DNA of 34,028 bases from Candidatus Poribacteria bacterium (GTDB taxonomy: Bacteria > Poribacteria > WGA-4E > JAJDTR01): NCBI GenBank assembly GCA_028820655.1, contig JAPPIK010000027.1, positions 1 to 34,028 on the forward strand. Direction: 5' to 3'. The notes below the pieces were generated by a model that worked only from the letters and a program-made list of their open reading frames with translations, had not been told where the DNA came from and did no database searches. Position 1 is the first letter of the stretch; each line of letters opens with the position of its first letter. Below are positions 1-7,697 of the stretch, in pieces. A program made the position numbers and the translations under genes.

Positions 1-58
1 GCATGCCTAATCCACGCCGCCAGCGTTCGTCCTGAGCCGGTATCATACTCTCCAAAAA
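1..58 (-). rRNA. rrs: 16S rRNA, 5' end only (runs off window)
   Basis: Read on the minus strand from about 58 down to 1, the sequence matches the start of bacterial 16S rRNA: AGAGT at 51-47, then GGCTCAG, GACGAACGCTGGCGGCGTG and a final GCATGC. Matching to E. coli numbering from memory puts 16S position 1 near 58, so about 56 nucleotides are inside the window. The gene continues to the left outside it. A strong promoter and boxA-like leader lie immediately upstream, which supports a real rrn operon. The phylum cannot be fixed from so short a piece. Confidence 0.88.
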
Positions 59-64
59 ATCGGT

Positions 65-81
65 GCTAACCAATGGTTAGC
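65..81. repeat. 17-nt palindrome just upstream of 16S
   Basis: GCTAACCA, one centre base, TGGTTAGC: a perfect inverted repeat ending about six bases upstream of the mature 16S 5' end. A second small inverted repeat, CTCTTT-TT-AAAGAG, lies at 91-104. Both would be in the transcribed rRNA leader. A hairpin used in folding or processing is the simplest reading; a DNA operator is possible. Confidence 0.5.
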
Positions 82-140
82 GAAACCTTACTCTTTTTAA
101 AGAGAAACTTCAAGATTCGAAGGACATGTCACAAATCACT

Positions 141-169
141 ATTCAGTTTTCAAAGAGCACCTTTTGTGC
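141..169 (-). promoter_or_regulatory. boxB/boxA-like rRNA antitermination leader
   Basis: On the minus strand a small hairpin GCAC-(5 nt)-GTGC (169-157) runs directly into TGCTCTTTGAAAACTGAAT (159-141). The second part closely resembles the boxA element that recruits Nus factors for rRNA antitermination, and the hairpin sits where boxB would be. It lies between the promoter at 190-218 and the 16S start near 58, as expected for an rrn leader. Confidence 0.65.
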
Positions 170-189
170 CTCCATTTTGGAAGCAGGGA

Positions 190-218
190 ATTATACCACG
201 TAGACATATGAGTGTCAA
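190..218 (-). promoter_or_regulatory. rrn promoter, perfect sigma-70 consensus
   Basis: Minus strand: TTGACA at 218-213, a spacer of exactly 17 nt, TATAAT at 195-190. The region upstream (219-250) is A/T-rich and could act as an UP element. Expected transcription start is about 182-184, giving a leader of roughly 125 nt before 16S. The rest of 219-436 shows no gene. Confidence 0.85.
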
Positions 219-436
219 GCAATAATTTCACTTTTTTTCCGTATAAATTTAGATTGGTGAAAATCTGGAGGAATCATGTGCTCCGCCCGGCAAATTTGAC
301 GATGTGCTCCCTAAGGTTCCGGTATTAACCCGTACACGCTATCCCCAATTAGTCCGATTTGAAGGTACAGTCGTGTTTGGGTGCAGACTTCGATAGAAGG
401 TAAGCATTTCCACCCGTCTTCTGTTCTTCGCCCGAT

Positions 437-1240
437 CTAGAATCCAAATGCGACATTGGAAAAACTGTCATACCAATGGGCGAAGGCGACTTCATCAATC
501 ACCAGTTGTAGGTCATTGTCGACAACGACTTTCTCCGGATCCCCGTGATGGTTGAGTATTGTCTTTTCCGAGTGGCAAAAATGCCTCACCAACACGGTAC
601 GGCCCGCCTCGGTGACGTAACTTACAGTCTGGTGAGTGTCATGCGATTCGAGAGGAATACCTAACTCCAATACGCGGAGACAAGTGAAGTGTCTCTCCCC
701 TATTGTCACGGAAAAAACACCGGCCGCACTAGGTGTGTCGCCTTCCAGACAATGTAGCCGCATAATCGAACCATCTGTCTGGGTGGTGAAAAGTCCGTGG
801 TCCTCCAACAGTCGAGGTATTATTCCCCAGTCGTAGTCAAAATCTCTGTCGAGGTGCGTATATAATAGTCTCTTACCGTCGTGAACTTGTGATACGGCTA
901 GGTATTCCGCAGTTTTGCGTGTGAGCCGACCATACATGTTCCATGGCGGCGAACACCATCCATCGTGCGTTTTCCAGGTTTGGATCGCAATTTCAACCCC
1001 CTCCATACCGTGTACGCTGGCGGCTGCGGTCACCTCCATCTCATTAACTTCGGAAAGTTCCCAAGCATTTGCGGAATAGTCCGCATATAGTGCACGTTCG
1101 CCAATTTTCGGAACGATGAACCACCATCGAAGTTCGGGACAATCCACTGGAAAAGGTTTTGTATGGCTTGGCGCAATGACAACCTCCGGTCTCCGGCGTG
1201 GGAAAGGCTGTTTCGTAGTTCCAGGCGTGTGCCTCGGCAT
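437..1240 (-). CDS. Stand-alone paralog of the sigma-factor C-terminal domain
   Basis: About 267 residues. From 'RRRPEVV' to the terminal 'FGF' it aligns with the C-terminal part of the sigma factor encoded at 1937-3289; by eye about half the residues are identical (for example PELRWWFI, EYLAVS, FTCLRV, HWYDS). It has no sigma region 2 or 4. I recognise no named family, signal peptide or membrane segment; the domain is rich in Trp and Tyr and looks cytosolic. I chose the ATG at 1240 because AGGAG at 1255-1251 lies 10 nt upstream; the frame stays open to a TTG at 1342. The upstream DNA keeps promoter-like boxes shared with the sigma gene, so it probably arose by duplication and loss of the sigma region. 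It could be a regulator or sensor, or a decaying copy, although the frame is intact. Confidence 0.7.
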   Translation of the reverse strand: MPRHTPGTTKQPFPRRRPEVVIAPSHTKPFPVDCPELRWWFIVPKIGERALYADYSANAWELSEVNEMEVTAAASVHGMEGVEIAIQTWKTHDGWCSPPWNMYGRLTRKTAEYLAVSQVHDGKRLLYTHLDRDFDYDWGIIPRLLEDHGLFTTQTDGSIMRLHCLEGDTPSAAGVFSVTIGERHFTCLRVLELGIPLESHDTHQTVSYVTEAGRTVLVRHFCHSEKTILNHHGDPEKVVVDNDLQLVIDEVAFAHWYDSFSNVAFGF

Positions 1241-1246
1241 TCGATC

Positions 1247-1270
1247 ATATCTCCTTTCATATCTCCTTTC
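1247..1270 (-). repeat. Tandem duplicated ribosome-binding site
   Basis: Two perfect 12-bp copies of GAAAGGAGATAT (minus strand), each with an AAAGGAG Shine-Dalgarno core. The proximal copy is well spaced for the ATG at 1240. Each copy also carries an out-of-frame ATG (GAGATATG). Confidence 0.7.
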
Positions 1271-1334
1271 AAAATTAGATCTATCCAAAAATGACGGATG
1301 TAAATCTCTGCGGTCGGGGGCATCATTAAGAATA

Positions 1335-1360
1335 GGCGACAATGGAAAGCAAAAGGTTCG
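1335..1360 (-). promoter_or_regulatory. Putative ECF-type promoter of the paralog
   Basis: Minus strand: CGAACCTTTT (from 1360) and TCGCCTATT (from 1339). The same two boxes at the same spacing, 26 nt overall, occur at 3341-3316 upstream of the sigma gene. A GAAC-type -35 with a C/G-containing -10 is typical of ECF sigma promoters. The assignment is inference from the shared spacing. Confidence 0.4.
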
Positions 1361-1485
1361 GAGAATAGGGTTTTTGCGAGGAAATAAGCGAAATTCGTTG
1401 TGTACGTTTACCTTCCGAAGAGAACGGGTAGGATTACATTGGAAGAATGAAAGTGTGAAAGATTCGCTGCAGGGGGTCGCCCTTA

Positions 1486-1795
1486 GAACCTGTTTGAATA
1501 ATCGGAAGCAAAGTCATTTTGGTCATTTGTAGAAAGTCCTTTCGTGTTTTTATTGTCGTCTGTCACGTACCTGTGGGATCTCTATCGCACTCGTTATCCA
1601 CCCGCTTGATCCCCTCTGGGGCTTAGATGCGTGGGGGTTCGGTGTTTCTATGCACCTTCAAGATCTCTATCGCACTCACTATCCGTTCGCTTGATCCCCT
1701 CTGGGGCTTTTAGAGGCTGGTGCGCGGGATTTCTATCGCGCTCGCTATCCACTCGCTTGATTGCACCCTACAAATTGTATTTTTCAAACAGGCTC
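1486..1795. mobile_element. MITE, 310 bp, TTA target duplication
   Basis: The left end GAACCTGTTTGAA and the right end (reverse complement GAGCCTGTTTGAA) form terminal inverted repeats, flanked by direct TTA at 1483-1485 and 1796-1798. There is no transposase. Inside are three 36-bp copies of an interspersed repeat (1576-1611, 1661-1696, 1727-1762; consensus near GGATCTCTATCGCACTCG then TTATCCACTCGCTTGATC). A TNA-type target and GAGCC-type ends are what I recall for IS5-family relatives (ISL2/IS1031 groups). A second copy is at 7991-8251. Confidence 0.75.
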
Positions 1796-1936
1796 TTAGT
1801 CCTCCCGAACGAAAGAAAAAGCTTGAATGAACTTGTCAATATATCTGCCAGATTCCACAATCCAGCGAATGCCGCCGGGGTGGACCTGCACGTTGCGGAA
1901 AATATTCGAAATCTGAAATTCATTGCTGCCGGTTCC

Positions 1937-3289
1937 TTAGAATCCGAACACTAGGTTGGATATGCTGTCATACCAGTGGTAGTATTCGACGCCGTCGATA
2001 ATATGCCGCAGACGGTAATCAGCCGCGATGCTTTGCGTTTCGCCGGACATCGCCGTTTCAGGACGACGGAAATGCCGCACCATGATCGTCCGCCCAGATT
2101 CGGTCACGTAGCTTTCCGTAATCGTCGCGTCAAGCGCGGTGGGTAGAGCTTCCAACTGAAATACGCGAAGGCAGGTAAAGTTCCTTTCGCCAACCGAAAC
2201 CGAGAAAATACCGGCGCCGCTAGCCTCCATGCTCTCAACATTTTTGATTTGTCTGGGTGAGCCGTCTGCTTGAGTGGAAAAATACCCGCGATCTTCCAAC
2301 TTTCGCGGCATCTGCCCCCAGTCGAAGTCAAAACCTTCGTCAAGGAACGTATTCAGTATTCGCTTGTCATCGTCAAATAGAGATACTGCCAAATACTCCG
2401 TTGTTGTTTCGGTCAGTCGTCCGCACATTTCCCACGTCGACGGCGACCAGCCGTATTCGGGTTCCCAAGTGTGAATCTCAATCTCAATCCCGTCTACGTC
2501 GTGCACGACTGCAGCTCTTACCGTCCGAATATCATGTGCCTTGGAAAGTTCCCACGTCGTGGACTCATAGTCCGCGAACTGCGAACGTTCTCCAATTACG
2601 GGTATGATGAACCACCATCGAAGTTCGGGGCGATCTACGGAGAACGGATCCCCGTTTATTTTCGTGATAACAACCTCTGGTCGACGTACAGGGAACGACT
2701 GTTTCTTGGTGTCGAGTCTGTCAAGGGACGCTGGGACTGTCTTCTCCTTCCGGGAAATTCCAAAGGATTCGCGGAGGTACACCCGTGCGTGAAACAGGCG
2801 CTGTTTGACCGTACCTTCGGGGCAACGACGCCGTGCGGCAATCTCGGAAACCGAAAACCCTTCGAGGTAAAACATTTGTGCTACTTCCCGTTGATCCTCC
2901 GGAGCATGAGCCAGCGCTTCCACCGCATCATCAACCATTTGTCTCTGTCGAATATGTTTATGGCCGAATCGATCTACAAATTGGGTCAATTCGTCTGATT
3001 CGACAGGTAAGTCTCGTCGCTGAGCGGACTTGAGAAAGTCGAAGCACCTATTCCGAGCGATTTGCAGGAGCCATCTTCTCACGGCTTTTGGTTCGCGAAG
3101 ATGGCGAATGCCGAGCCACGCCTGAATCAGTGTCTCCTGCAACACATCATCCACGTGATCGTTGTTCCCTAGTTGGTAGCGAATCTGTGCCACCAACTGC
3201 TGTTCATGTCGGCGAACTAACTCGGCGAATGCGCGTTCGTTTTGCTGCGAGCATAAACGTACTAATGTTTCAACCTCTAGATTTTCCAC
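1937..3289 (-). CDS. ECF-type sigma factor with C-terminal fusion domain
   Basis: About 450 residues. The first 180 or so form a sigma-70 ECF core: region 2 with 'DDVLQETLIQAWLGI' and 'RRWLLQIARNRCFD', then region 4 with 'VAQMFYLEGFSVSEIAARR' and 'PEGTVKQRLFHARVYLRE', the -35-recognising helix-turn-helix. A linker leads to a C-terminal domain of about 265 residues beginning 'RRPEVV', the same domain as the stand-alone paralog at 437-1240. ECF factors usually have under 220 residues, so this is a fusion, possibly with built-in control in place of an anti-sigma factor. I prefer the GTG at 3289: AAGGAG (3304-3299) lies 9 nt upstream, and the putative promoter would start transcription near 3307. 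The ATG codons at 3307 and 3298 are alternatives without proper RBS spacing. No anti-sigma gene is adjacent. Confidence 0.85.
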   Translation of the reverse strand: MENLEVETLVRLCSQQNERAFAELVRRHEQQLVAQIRYQLGNNDHVDDVLQETLIQAWLGIRHLREPKAVRRWLLQIARNRCFDFLKSAQRRDLPVESDELTQFVDRFGHKHIRQRQMVDDAVEALAHAPEDQREVAQMFYLEGFSVSEIAARRRCPEGTVKQRLFHARVYLRESFGISRKEKTVPASLDRLDTKKQSFPVRRPEVVITKINGDPFSVDRPELRWWFIIPVIGERSQFADYESTTWELSKAHDIRTVRAAVVHDVDGIEIEIHTWEPEYGWSPSTWEMCGRLTETTTEYLAVSLFDDDKRILNTFLDEGFDFDWGQMPRKLEDRGYFSTQADGSPRQIKNVESMEASGAGIFSVSVGERNFTCLRVFQLEALPTALDATITESYVTESGRTIMVRHFRRPETAMSGETQSIAADYRLRHIIDGVEYYHWYDSISNLVFGF

Positions 3290-3315
3290 TACGTTCATCT
3301 CCTTCATTTATAAAA

Positions 3316-3341
3316 GGCGAGACACAGAGCAAAAAAGTTCG
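3316..3341 (-). promoter_or_regulatory. Putative autoregulated ECF promoter
   Basis: Minus strand: CGAACTTTTTT (from 3341) and TCGCCTTTT (from 3320), matching the boxes at 1360-1335 with equal spacing. Start of transcription would be near 3307, leaving a leader of about 18 nt that contains AAGGAG. Sharing between the two paralogs suggests the sigma factor may drive both genes. Confidence 0.42.
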
Positions 3342-3419
3342 CGAGGTTTGGCTTTTTTCGAAATAGGACACACGGCTGCACTATCTCTCAACCGCAAATC
3401 CGATAATGATGGGAAAGTA

Positions 3420-3701
3420 TCAAGAGTGTTCCGGTGAGGAACCTCCACTGATGGCGGGCAGGAAGTGTACTTCGCTATCCTCGGAAATCTGTTGACGCAT
3501 GCCCTCGCGCGTGAGAGCACCGTCCACATAGACGGCAATATTGGGACGGATCTGATCGTCGTCACAGATGCGCGCCTTAAACCCCGGGTAGATTGACTCC
3601 AAGTTGTTAAGGACTTCGCGTATCGTGCTGCCCTTTACCGTGGCTTTCTCTTTGCCATCTGTCAGTTCTTGCATAAGGGATGGGATTGCTACGGTTGCCA
3701 T
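3420..3701 (-). CDS. ThiS/MoaD-like ubiquitin-fold sulfur carrier
   Basis: 93 residues with the beta-grasp pattern of MoaD/ThiS/CysO proteins: 'ATVKGSTIREVLNNLESIYPGF' (helix 1 region), 'IRPNIAVYVDG', then 'EDSEVHFLPAISGG'. These small proteins carry sulfur as a C-terminal Gly-Gly thiocarboxylate for molybdopterin, thiamin or cysteine synthesis. Here Gly-Gly is followed by six more residues, SSPEHS, so the tail would have to be removed before activation, as described for QbsE-type carriers processed by a JAMM protease. It lies downstream of the molybdenum hydroxylase operon on the same strand but about 300 bp away and beyond a terminator-like hairpin. A role in molybdopterin synthesis is plausible from context; a CysO-type role is equally possible. 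Confidence 0.8.
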   Translation of the reverse strand: MATVAIPSLMQELTDGKEKATVKGSTIREVLNNLESIYPGFKARICDDDQIRPNIAVYVDGALTREGMRQQISEDSEVHFLPAISGGSSPEHS

Positions 3702-3935
3702 GAGAGAATTTACCTTTCATTGATATTAGGACTTTCGCGGACACTCAGCAGTTTCTGTATCAAAGATTATTACCTAAATCCCTCCCAAAAAACAAATTGG
3801 AAGGATGGAAGAGTGGAATGGTGGATGTTCACCTACCAGTCCCAGTGTGGTAGGTTGGGTTGAACGGTAAAGAGTGAATGTCTATCACGACACAATGTTG
3901 ATTATGGCTATGACTACTATTCAAATCAAATAGAA
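3702..3935. other. Intergenic stretch, no gene seen
   Basis: About 230 bp between the ThiS/MoaD-like gene and the terminator hairpin. It holds only the region upstream of the minus-strand ThiS/MoaD-like gene (AAAGG at 3718-3714, 12 nt before its ATG). I see no RNA gene, repeat-family member or convincing promoter. Confidence 0.4.
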
Positions 3936-3971
3936 ATGGGGCATTGGAGAAAAACTACCCCAATACCCCAT
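3936..3971 (-). terminator. Terminator-like hairpin after the Mo hydroxylase operon
   Basis: Minus-strand RNA forms a 12-bp stem, AUGGGGUAUUGG with CCAAUGCCCCAU, with one G-U pair and a 12-nt loop, followed by a moderately U-rich tail. On the plus strand the same position would be an A-C mismatch, so the minus orientation fits better. It lies about 30 bp past the stop of the Mo subunit gene. Confidence 0.6.
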
Positions 3972-4002
3972 TAATTTTACAGTTCAATTTCCTACTGGGA
4001 TT

Positions 4003-6258
4003 TTAGATTTTCCCCAGCGCTTTGAGGACACGCTCCGGTGACATCGGTAGTTCCGTCAGCCGAACACCAACCGCGTCGTAGATTGCGTTCGCGATGGCCG
4101 CGGGCGGCGCCACGATCGGGGTTTCGCCGACCCCCCTGACGCCGAAGGGATGACTGGGGTTCGGGACTTCTACGATTACCGCGTCAATCATCGGCAAATC
4201 GTAGGTCGTCGGTATCCGATAATCGAGGAAACTCGCGTTGGTCATCTGACCGTCTTCGTTGTATATGTATTCCTCGTTCAGCGCCCATCCGATGCCTTGA
4301 ACCGCTCCGCCCTGGATTTGACCTTCAACATAGCTCGGGTGGATGGCTTTACCGGCATCCTGCGTCGCTGTATAGCGCAGGATTTCGACTTTTCCCGTCT
4401 CCGGATCGACCTCGACATCGACGATATGCGTCCCGATTGACGAACCTGCGCCCGACGGAGCAACGCTGGCGCGCCCCATCAACGGTCCGCCGGTTTGACC
4501 GAGTTTTTCAGCCAAGCCCTTAAAGTCGATTTCTTCCTCTTTGCCGTTGACGTACCGGAATATGCCGTCGGAGAACTCGATTTCATCTGCATCTACTTCC
4601 CACAACTTCGCGGCACGTTCGATCATCTGCTGCTTCACGTCTTGGGCGGCTTCGTAGGCGGCTAGGCCGGTCGTGAAAGTAGTATGACTTCCACCCGTTA
4701 CGTCCGTGTAGCCAACAGAATTGGTGTCGACCACCGTGGGATGCACGGATTCAGCGGAGATGCCCAGAACTTCCGCAGCTTGCATGGCGATGGAAGCGCG
4801 TGAACCACCGATATCTGTGGAGCCTTCAACAAGACTTATCGTCCCATCCGGATTCACGTTGATCGACACGCTCGATTGAAACGCGAAATTGGGCCAAAAA
4901 CCGGTGGCGACGCCTCGCCCTCGGTATTTGCCTTCTAACGGCGCTGAGTAATGCGGGTGATCTTTTGCCGCTTCGACCGTCTCAACAAAGCCGATTCGCG
5001 GGAAAACCGGACCATCGACACGTGAGTCTCCCTCTTTTGCACTATTCAGGAGCCGGAATTCGATGGGATCCATTCCAATCTTTTTGCATATCTCGTCAAT
5101 AACCGTCTCCGTAGCAAAAGCCACGTTCGTCGAGCCCGGAGCGCGATAGGCATTCGATTTCGGTTTATTGACGAGAACATCGTATGCGTCAATGAATCCG
5201 TTCTCAATTTTGTACGGGGAGAATACGCACATCGCCGCAGCGCCAACGGGAGAACCGGGGTACGCTCCAGCTTCAAAGGCGATGTATGCTTCCGCTGCGG
5301 TGATGCGGCCATCGTTGGTGGCGCCGATTTTCACACGCACGTAGGAAGCAGGTGTGGGACCGGTACTCTCGAACACATCTTCGCGGCTCATCAGAACCTT
5401 GACGGGGCGACCTGACTTCTTCGAGAGAAGCGCGGCGAGAGGTTCAAGGTACACACTGATCTTTCCGCCAAAACCGCCGCCAATCTCCATTGGCACAACT
5501 TTGACCTTGGACACGGGGTGCTGAAGAATCTCCGCCACCTGACCGCGCGCGTTGAACGCACCTTGGGTACTACACCAGATGGTGATTTCACCGTCCGCGT
5601 TATATACGGCGCTTGCGTTGTGGGGTTCGATGTAGCCCTGATGCACGGTGCCGGTCACGTAGTCGTGTTCAATGACAACGTCAGCTTCTGCAAAACCCTT
5701 TTCGATATCCCCTTTCTTGTGTTGAAAATGACTGGCGATGTTGCTCGACTTGTCGGACGCTTTCCCCATTTCGTCTGTCTTCATATCTTCGTGGACGAGG
5801 GGGGCATCGTCTTGCATTGCCGCCCGAACTTCCATGGCAGGCGGCAACACTTCGTATTCAACATCGATAAGTTCTAGCGCTTCTTCGGCAATGTGACCGT
5901 TCAGTGCGGCGACAGCGGCAACGGCGTGTCCCTGATACAGCGCTTTTTCGCGTGCCAAAATGTTGTCACACATGAACTTTAGATTGACGGCACCTTCGCC
6001 GAGGTCAACGATTTTATCTTGCGAAGCGGTCAAATCTCCCGCCGTTACAACCGCCTTGACCCCGGGGTAGGCTTCCGCACGACTCGTATTAATTGATTTA
6101 ATTCGAGCGTGGGCATGGGGGCTTCGCAACACACGTCCGTGCAACAATCCTGCAGCTTGGTAATCCGCACCGTAAAGCGCTCGACCTGTTACCTTATCCA
6201 CCCCATCATGCCGAATGGGACGAGTTCCGATTACCTTGTATTCTTTCTCCACTGCCAT
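4003..6258 (-). CDS. Molybdenum hydroxylase large (Mo-binding) subunit, xanthine dehydrogenase family
   Basis: 751 residues. It binds the molybdopterin cofactor and hydroxylates a carbon of the substrate using water; electrons pass to the 2Fe-2S and FAD subunits encoded just upstream. Visible motifs: 'QGAFNARGQ' (about 231), the glycine loop 'GGGFGGK' (about 261), 'AYRAPGS' (about 367) and 'GVRGVGE' (about 709) with the catalytic Glu. 'AYRAPG' is the xanthine dehydrogenase/aldehyde oxidase type; form I CO dehydrogenase has 'AYRCSFR', so it is not CoxL. Length is normal for the stand-alone large subunit. Its ATG overlaps the stop of the 2Fe-2S gene by one base (TAATG), indicating translational coupling. 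The substrate cannot be told: purine, aldehyde and hydroxybenzoyl-CoA-type enzymes remain open. Confidence 0.92.
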   Translation of the reverse strand: MAVEKEYKVIGTRPIRHDGVDKVTGRALYGADYQAAGLLHGRVLRSPHAHARIKSINTSRAEAYPGVKAVVTAGDLTASQDKIVDLGEGAVNLKFMCDNILAREKALYQGHAVAAVAALNGHIAEEALELIDVEYEVLPPAMEVRAAMQDDAPLVHEDMKTDEMGKASDKSSNIASHFQHKKGDIEKGFAEADVVIEHDYVTGTVHQGYIEPHNASAVYNADGEITIWCSTQGAFNARGQVAEILQHPVSKVKVVPMEIGGGFGGKISVYLEPLAALLSKKSGRPVKVLMSREDVFESTGPTPASYVRVKIGATNDGRITAAEAYIAFEAGAYPGSPVGAAAMCVFSPYKIENGFIDAYDVLVNKPKSNAYRAPGSTNVAFATETVIDEICKKIGMDPIEFRLLNSAKEGDSRVDGPVFPRIGFVETVEAAKDHPHYSAPLEGKYRGRGVATGFWPNFAFQSSVSINVNPDGTISLVEGSTDIGGSRASIAMQAAEVLGISAESVHPTVVDTNSVGYTDVTGGSHTTFTTGLAAYEAAQDVKQQMIERAAKLWEVDADEIEFSDGIFRYVNGKEEEIDFKGLAEKLGQTGGPLMGRASVAPSGAGSSIGTHIVDVEVDPETGKVEILRYTATQDAGKAIHPSYVEGQIQGGAVQGIGWALNEEYIYNEDGQMTNASFLDYRIPTTYDLPMIDAVIVEVPNPSHPFGVRGVGETPIVAPPAAIANAIYDAVGVRLTELPMSPERVLKALGKI

Positions 6259-6746
6259 TACACATTCACCTCCGTAGACATGGTTTCCGCCGCATCAAGC
6301 ACGGCACGGACAATTTTGTCATAGCCGGTGCAGCGGCACAGATTGCCTGCTAGCCAGAAGCGGACATCGTGTTCGGTCGGATTAGGGTTCTCGTTCAACA
6401 ACGCTTTTGCAGCCATGAGGAAACCGGGGGTGCATACACCGCACTGGAGTGCGGCGTTTTCAAGAAACGCATCCTGTATCGGATGGAGTTTATTGTGTTC
6501 TGCCAATCCCTCTACGGTTTCCACCTCTTTGCCCTCAATCTCGGCACCCAGCACTATGCAAGAATTGACGAGCCGCCCGTCCAGAATAACACTGCACGCG
6601 CCGCAGTTGCCGTTGTTACACCCTTCTTTGGCACCTGTCAGCATCAAATTGTCTCTCAACACTTCGAGCAGACTATCACGCGGTTCGCATAGGAACTCCA
6701 CCGCTTCACCGTTAATCACTGTTTTAACATGAACTTTGTCGGGCAT
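6258..6746 (-). CDS. Molybdenum hydroxylase 2Fe-2S subunit
   Basis: 162 residues, the usual size. It carries two [2Fe-2S] clusters that relay electrons from the Mo centre to FAD. The plant-type ferredoxin domain has Cys43, Cys48, Cys51 and Cys63 ('GCNNGNCGAC', then 'NSC'); the C-terminal helical domain has Cys102, Cys105, Cys137 and Cys139 ('QCGVCTPG', 'NLCRCTGY'), so all eight ligands are present. It is the middle gene of the operon: five bases separate its ATG from the stop of the FAD subunit gene, and its stop overlaps the next ATG by one base. The 'CNNGNC' spacing is as in most relatives, though 'GEGQ' is the commoner wording. Confidence 0.93.
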   Translation of the reverse strand: MPDKVHVKTVINGEAVEFLCEPRDSLLEVLRDNLMLTGAKEGCNNGNCGACSVILDGRLVNSCIVLGAEIEGKEVETVEGLAEHNKLHPIQDAFLENAALQCGVCTPGFLMAAKALLNENPNPTEHDVRFWLAGNLCRCTGYDKIVRAVLDAAETMSTEVNV

Positions 6747-6751
6747 TTGGT

Positions 6752-7630
6752 CTATGACTCCTTCACTCTTTGAATCGCGCCGTTGAGCGCACGCTTGGTC
6801 AACACACCGACGAGATGCACTCTCTGCTCGGCGCTGCCGCGCATGTCGCTAATCGGACGAGCTATAGCTTTTGCCGCTTCGGCAGCTTCTTCAATGGCCG
6901 ATTCATCGGAAGCCGACCGACCGGCGAGCAATGCGCTGGCTTCCTCGGCGAACAGAGGAGTAGGGGCAACTGCCGCGAGGGCAATGCGGGCAGAGACAAT
7001 CGACTCTTTGGCATCGTCAAGCACGACAGAAGCACCCGCCCCGACAACTGCGATGTCCATTTCATTGCGTGGAATAAAACGAAGATAAAAAGAACTCGAA
7101 TGACTCTTTGGGGCGGGAATCTTCAAGGATTCGAGAAATTCTCCGTTCTCCAGCACGGTTGTGCCCGGCCCGGTGCAAAACTGTTCGACCGGCACTTCGC
7201 GCGTTCCGTTCGTTCCCGCAATAACACAAATGCCTTCCAAAACAATTAAAGCCGGTATTGTATCTGCTGCGGGGGAAGCATTGCACAAATTGCCGCCGAC
7301 TGCGGCTCTGCCTTGAATCGCCGTGCCGCCGATGATATGGGTTGAATCCGCAAGTGCGGGATAGGCGGATGCTATCGCCTTGTCTCCATATATCTTATAA
7401 CACGGGACAGCCGATCCAAGATGCAAACCTGCCTGTGCGTCACACGTCAATACGTTGGCTTCAGGTATATCCTTGATATCTACAATCCGTTCTAAGTGTC
7501 GTTTGCCTTCACGCACCTGAACGATAAGGTCTGTTCCGCCAGCCAAGACTCTCGCTTGGTCTCCTTTTTCCGCGAGCAAGTCAGCTGCTGCACTGACAGT
7601 CTTGGGGGAAGTATATTCAAACGCTCGCAA
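6752..7630 (-). CDS. Molybdenum hydroxylase FAD-binding subunit
   Basis: About 292 residues. It accepts electrons from the 2Fe-2S subunit and passes them to NAD+ or another acceptor. The N-terminal PCMH-type FAD domain shows 'VLAGGTDLI' and 'GGTAIQGRAAVGGNLCNASPAAD', which hold the FAD pyrophosphate; a CO dehydrogenase flavoprotein-type C-terminal domain follows. I place the start at the TTG at 7630: AAAGGAG (7645-7639) lies 8 nt upstream, whereas the longer reading begins at a TTG that would place that ribosome-binding site inside the gene. It is the first gene of the operon, about 60 nt after the predicted transcription start. No Walker-type or XdhC-like maturation gene is present in the window. 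Confidence 0.9.
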   Translation of the reverse strand: MRAFEYTSPKTVSAAADLLAEKGDQARVLAGGTDLIVQVREGKRHLERIVDIKDIPEANVLTCDAQAGLHLGSAVPCYKIYGDKAIASAYPALADSTHIIGGTAIQGRAAVGGNLCNASPAADTIPALIVLEGICVIAGTNGTREVPVEQFCTGPGTTVLENGEFLESLKIPAPKSHSSSFYLRFIPRNEMDIAVVGAGASVVLDDAKESIVSARIALAAVAPTPLFAEEASALLAGRSASDESAIEEAAEAAKAIARPISDMRGSAEQRVHLVGVLTKRALNGAIQRVKES

Positions 7631-7697
7631 GGTATGATCTCCTTTCAAAATGATGATTTATTCCGTTTGGAGTGTAGTGTTCAATAGATGTGTCTTA

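Noticed and set aside
1576-1762. Three 36-bp repeats considered as a CRISPR array
   Set aside because: Spacing is unequal, copies are diverged, the repeats recur singly elsewhere and no cas gene is present; they belong to a MITE.
1631-1954. Plus-strand frame through MITE repeats
   Set aside because: Its residues come from the repeated GGATCTCTATCGC units and the sigma-gene tail; no start signal and no protein similarity.
2257-2998. Several plus-strand frames opposite the sigma factor
   Set aside because: They are reverse-strand shadows of a recognised gene; frames end at random.
4003-6258. CO dehydrogenase CoxL
   Set aside because: The active-site motif is AYRAPGS, not the AYRCSFR of form I enzymes.
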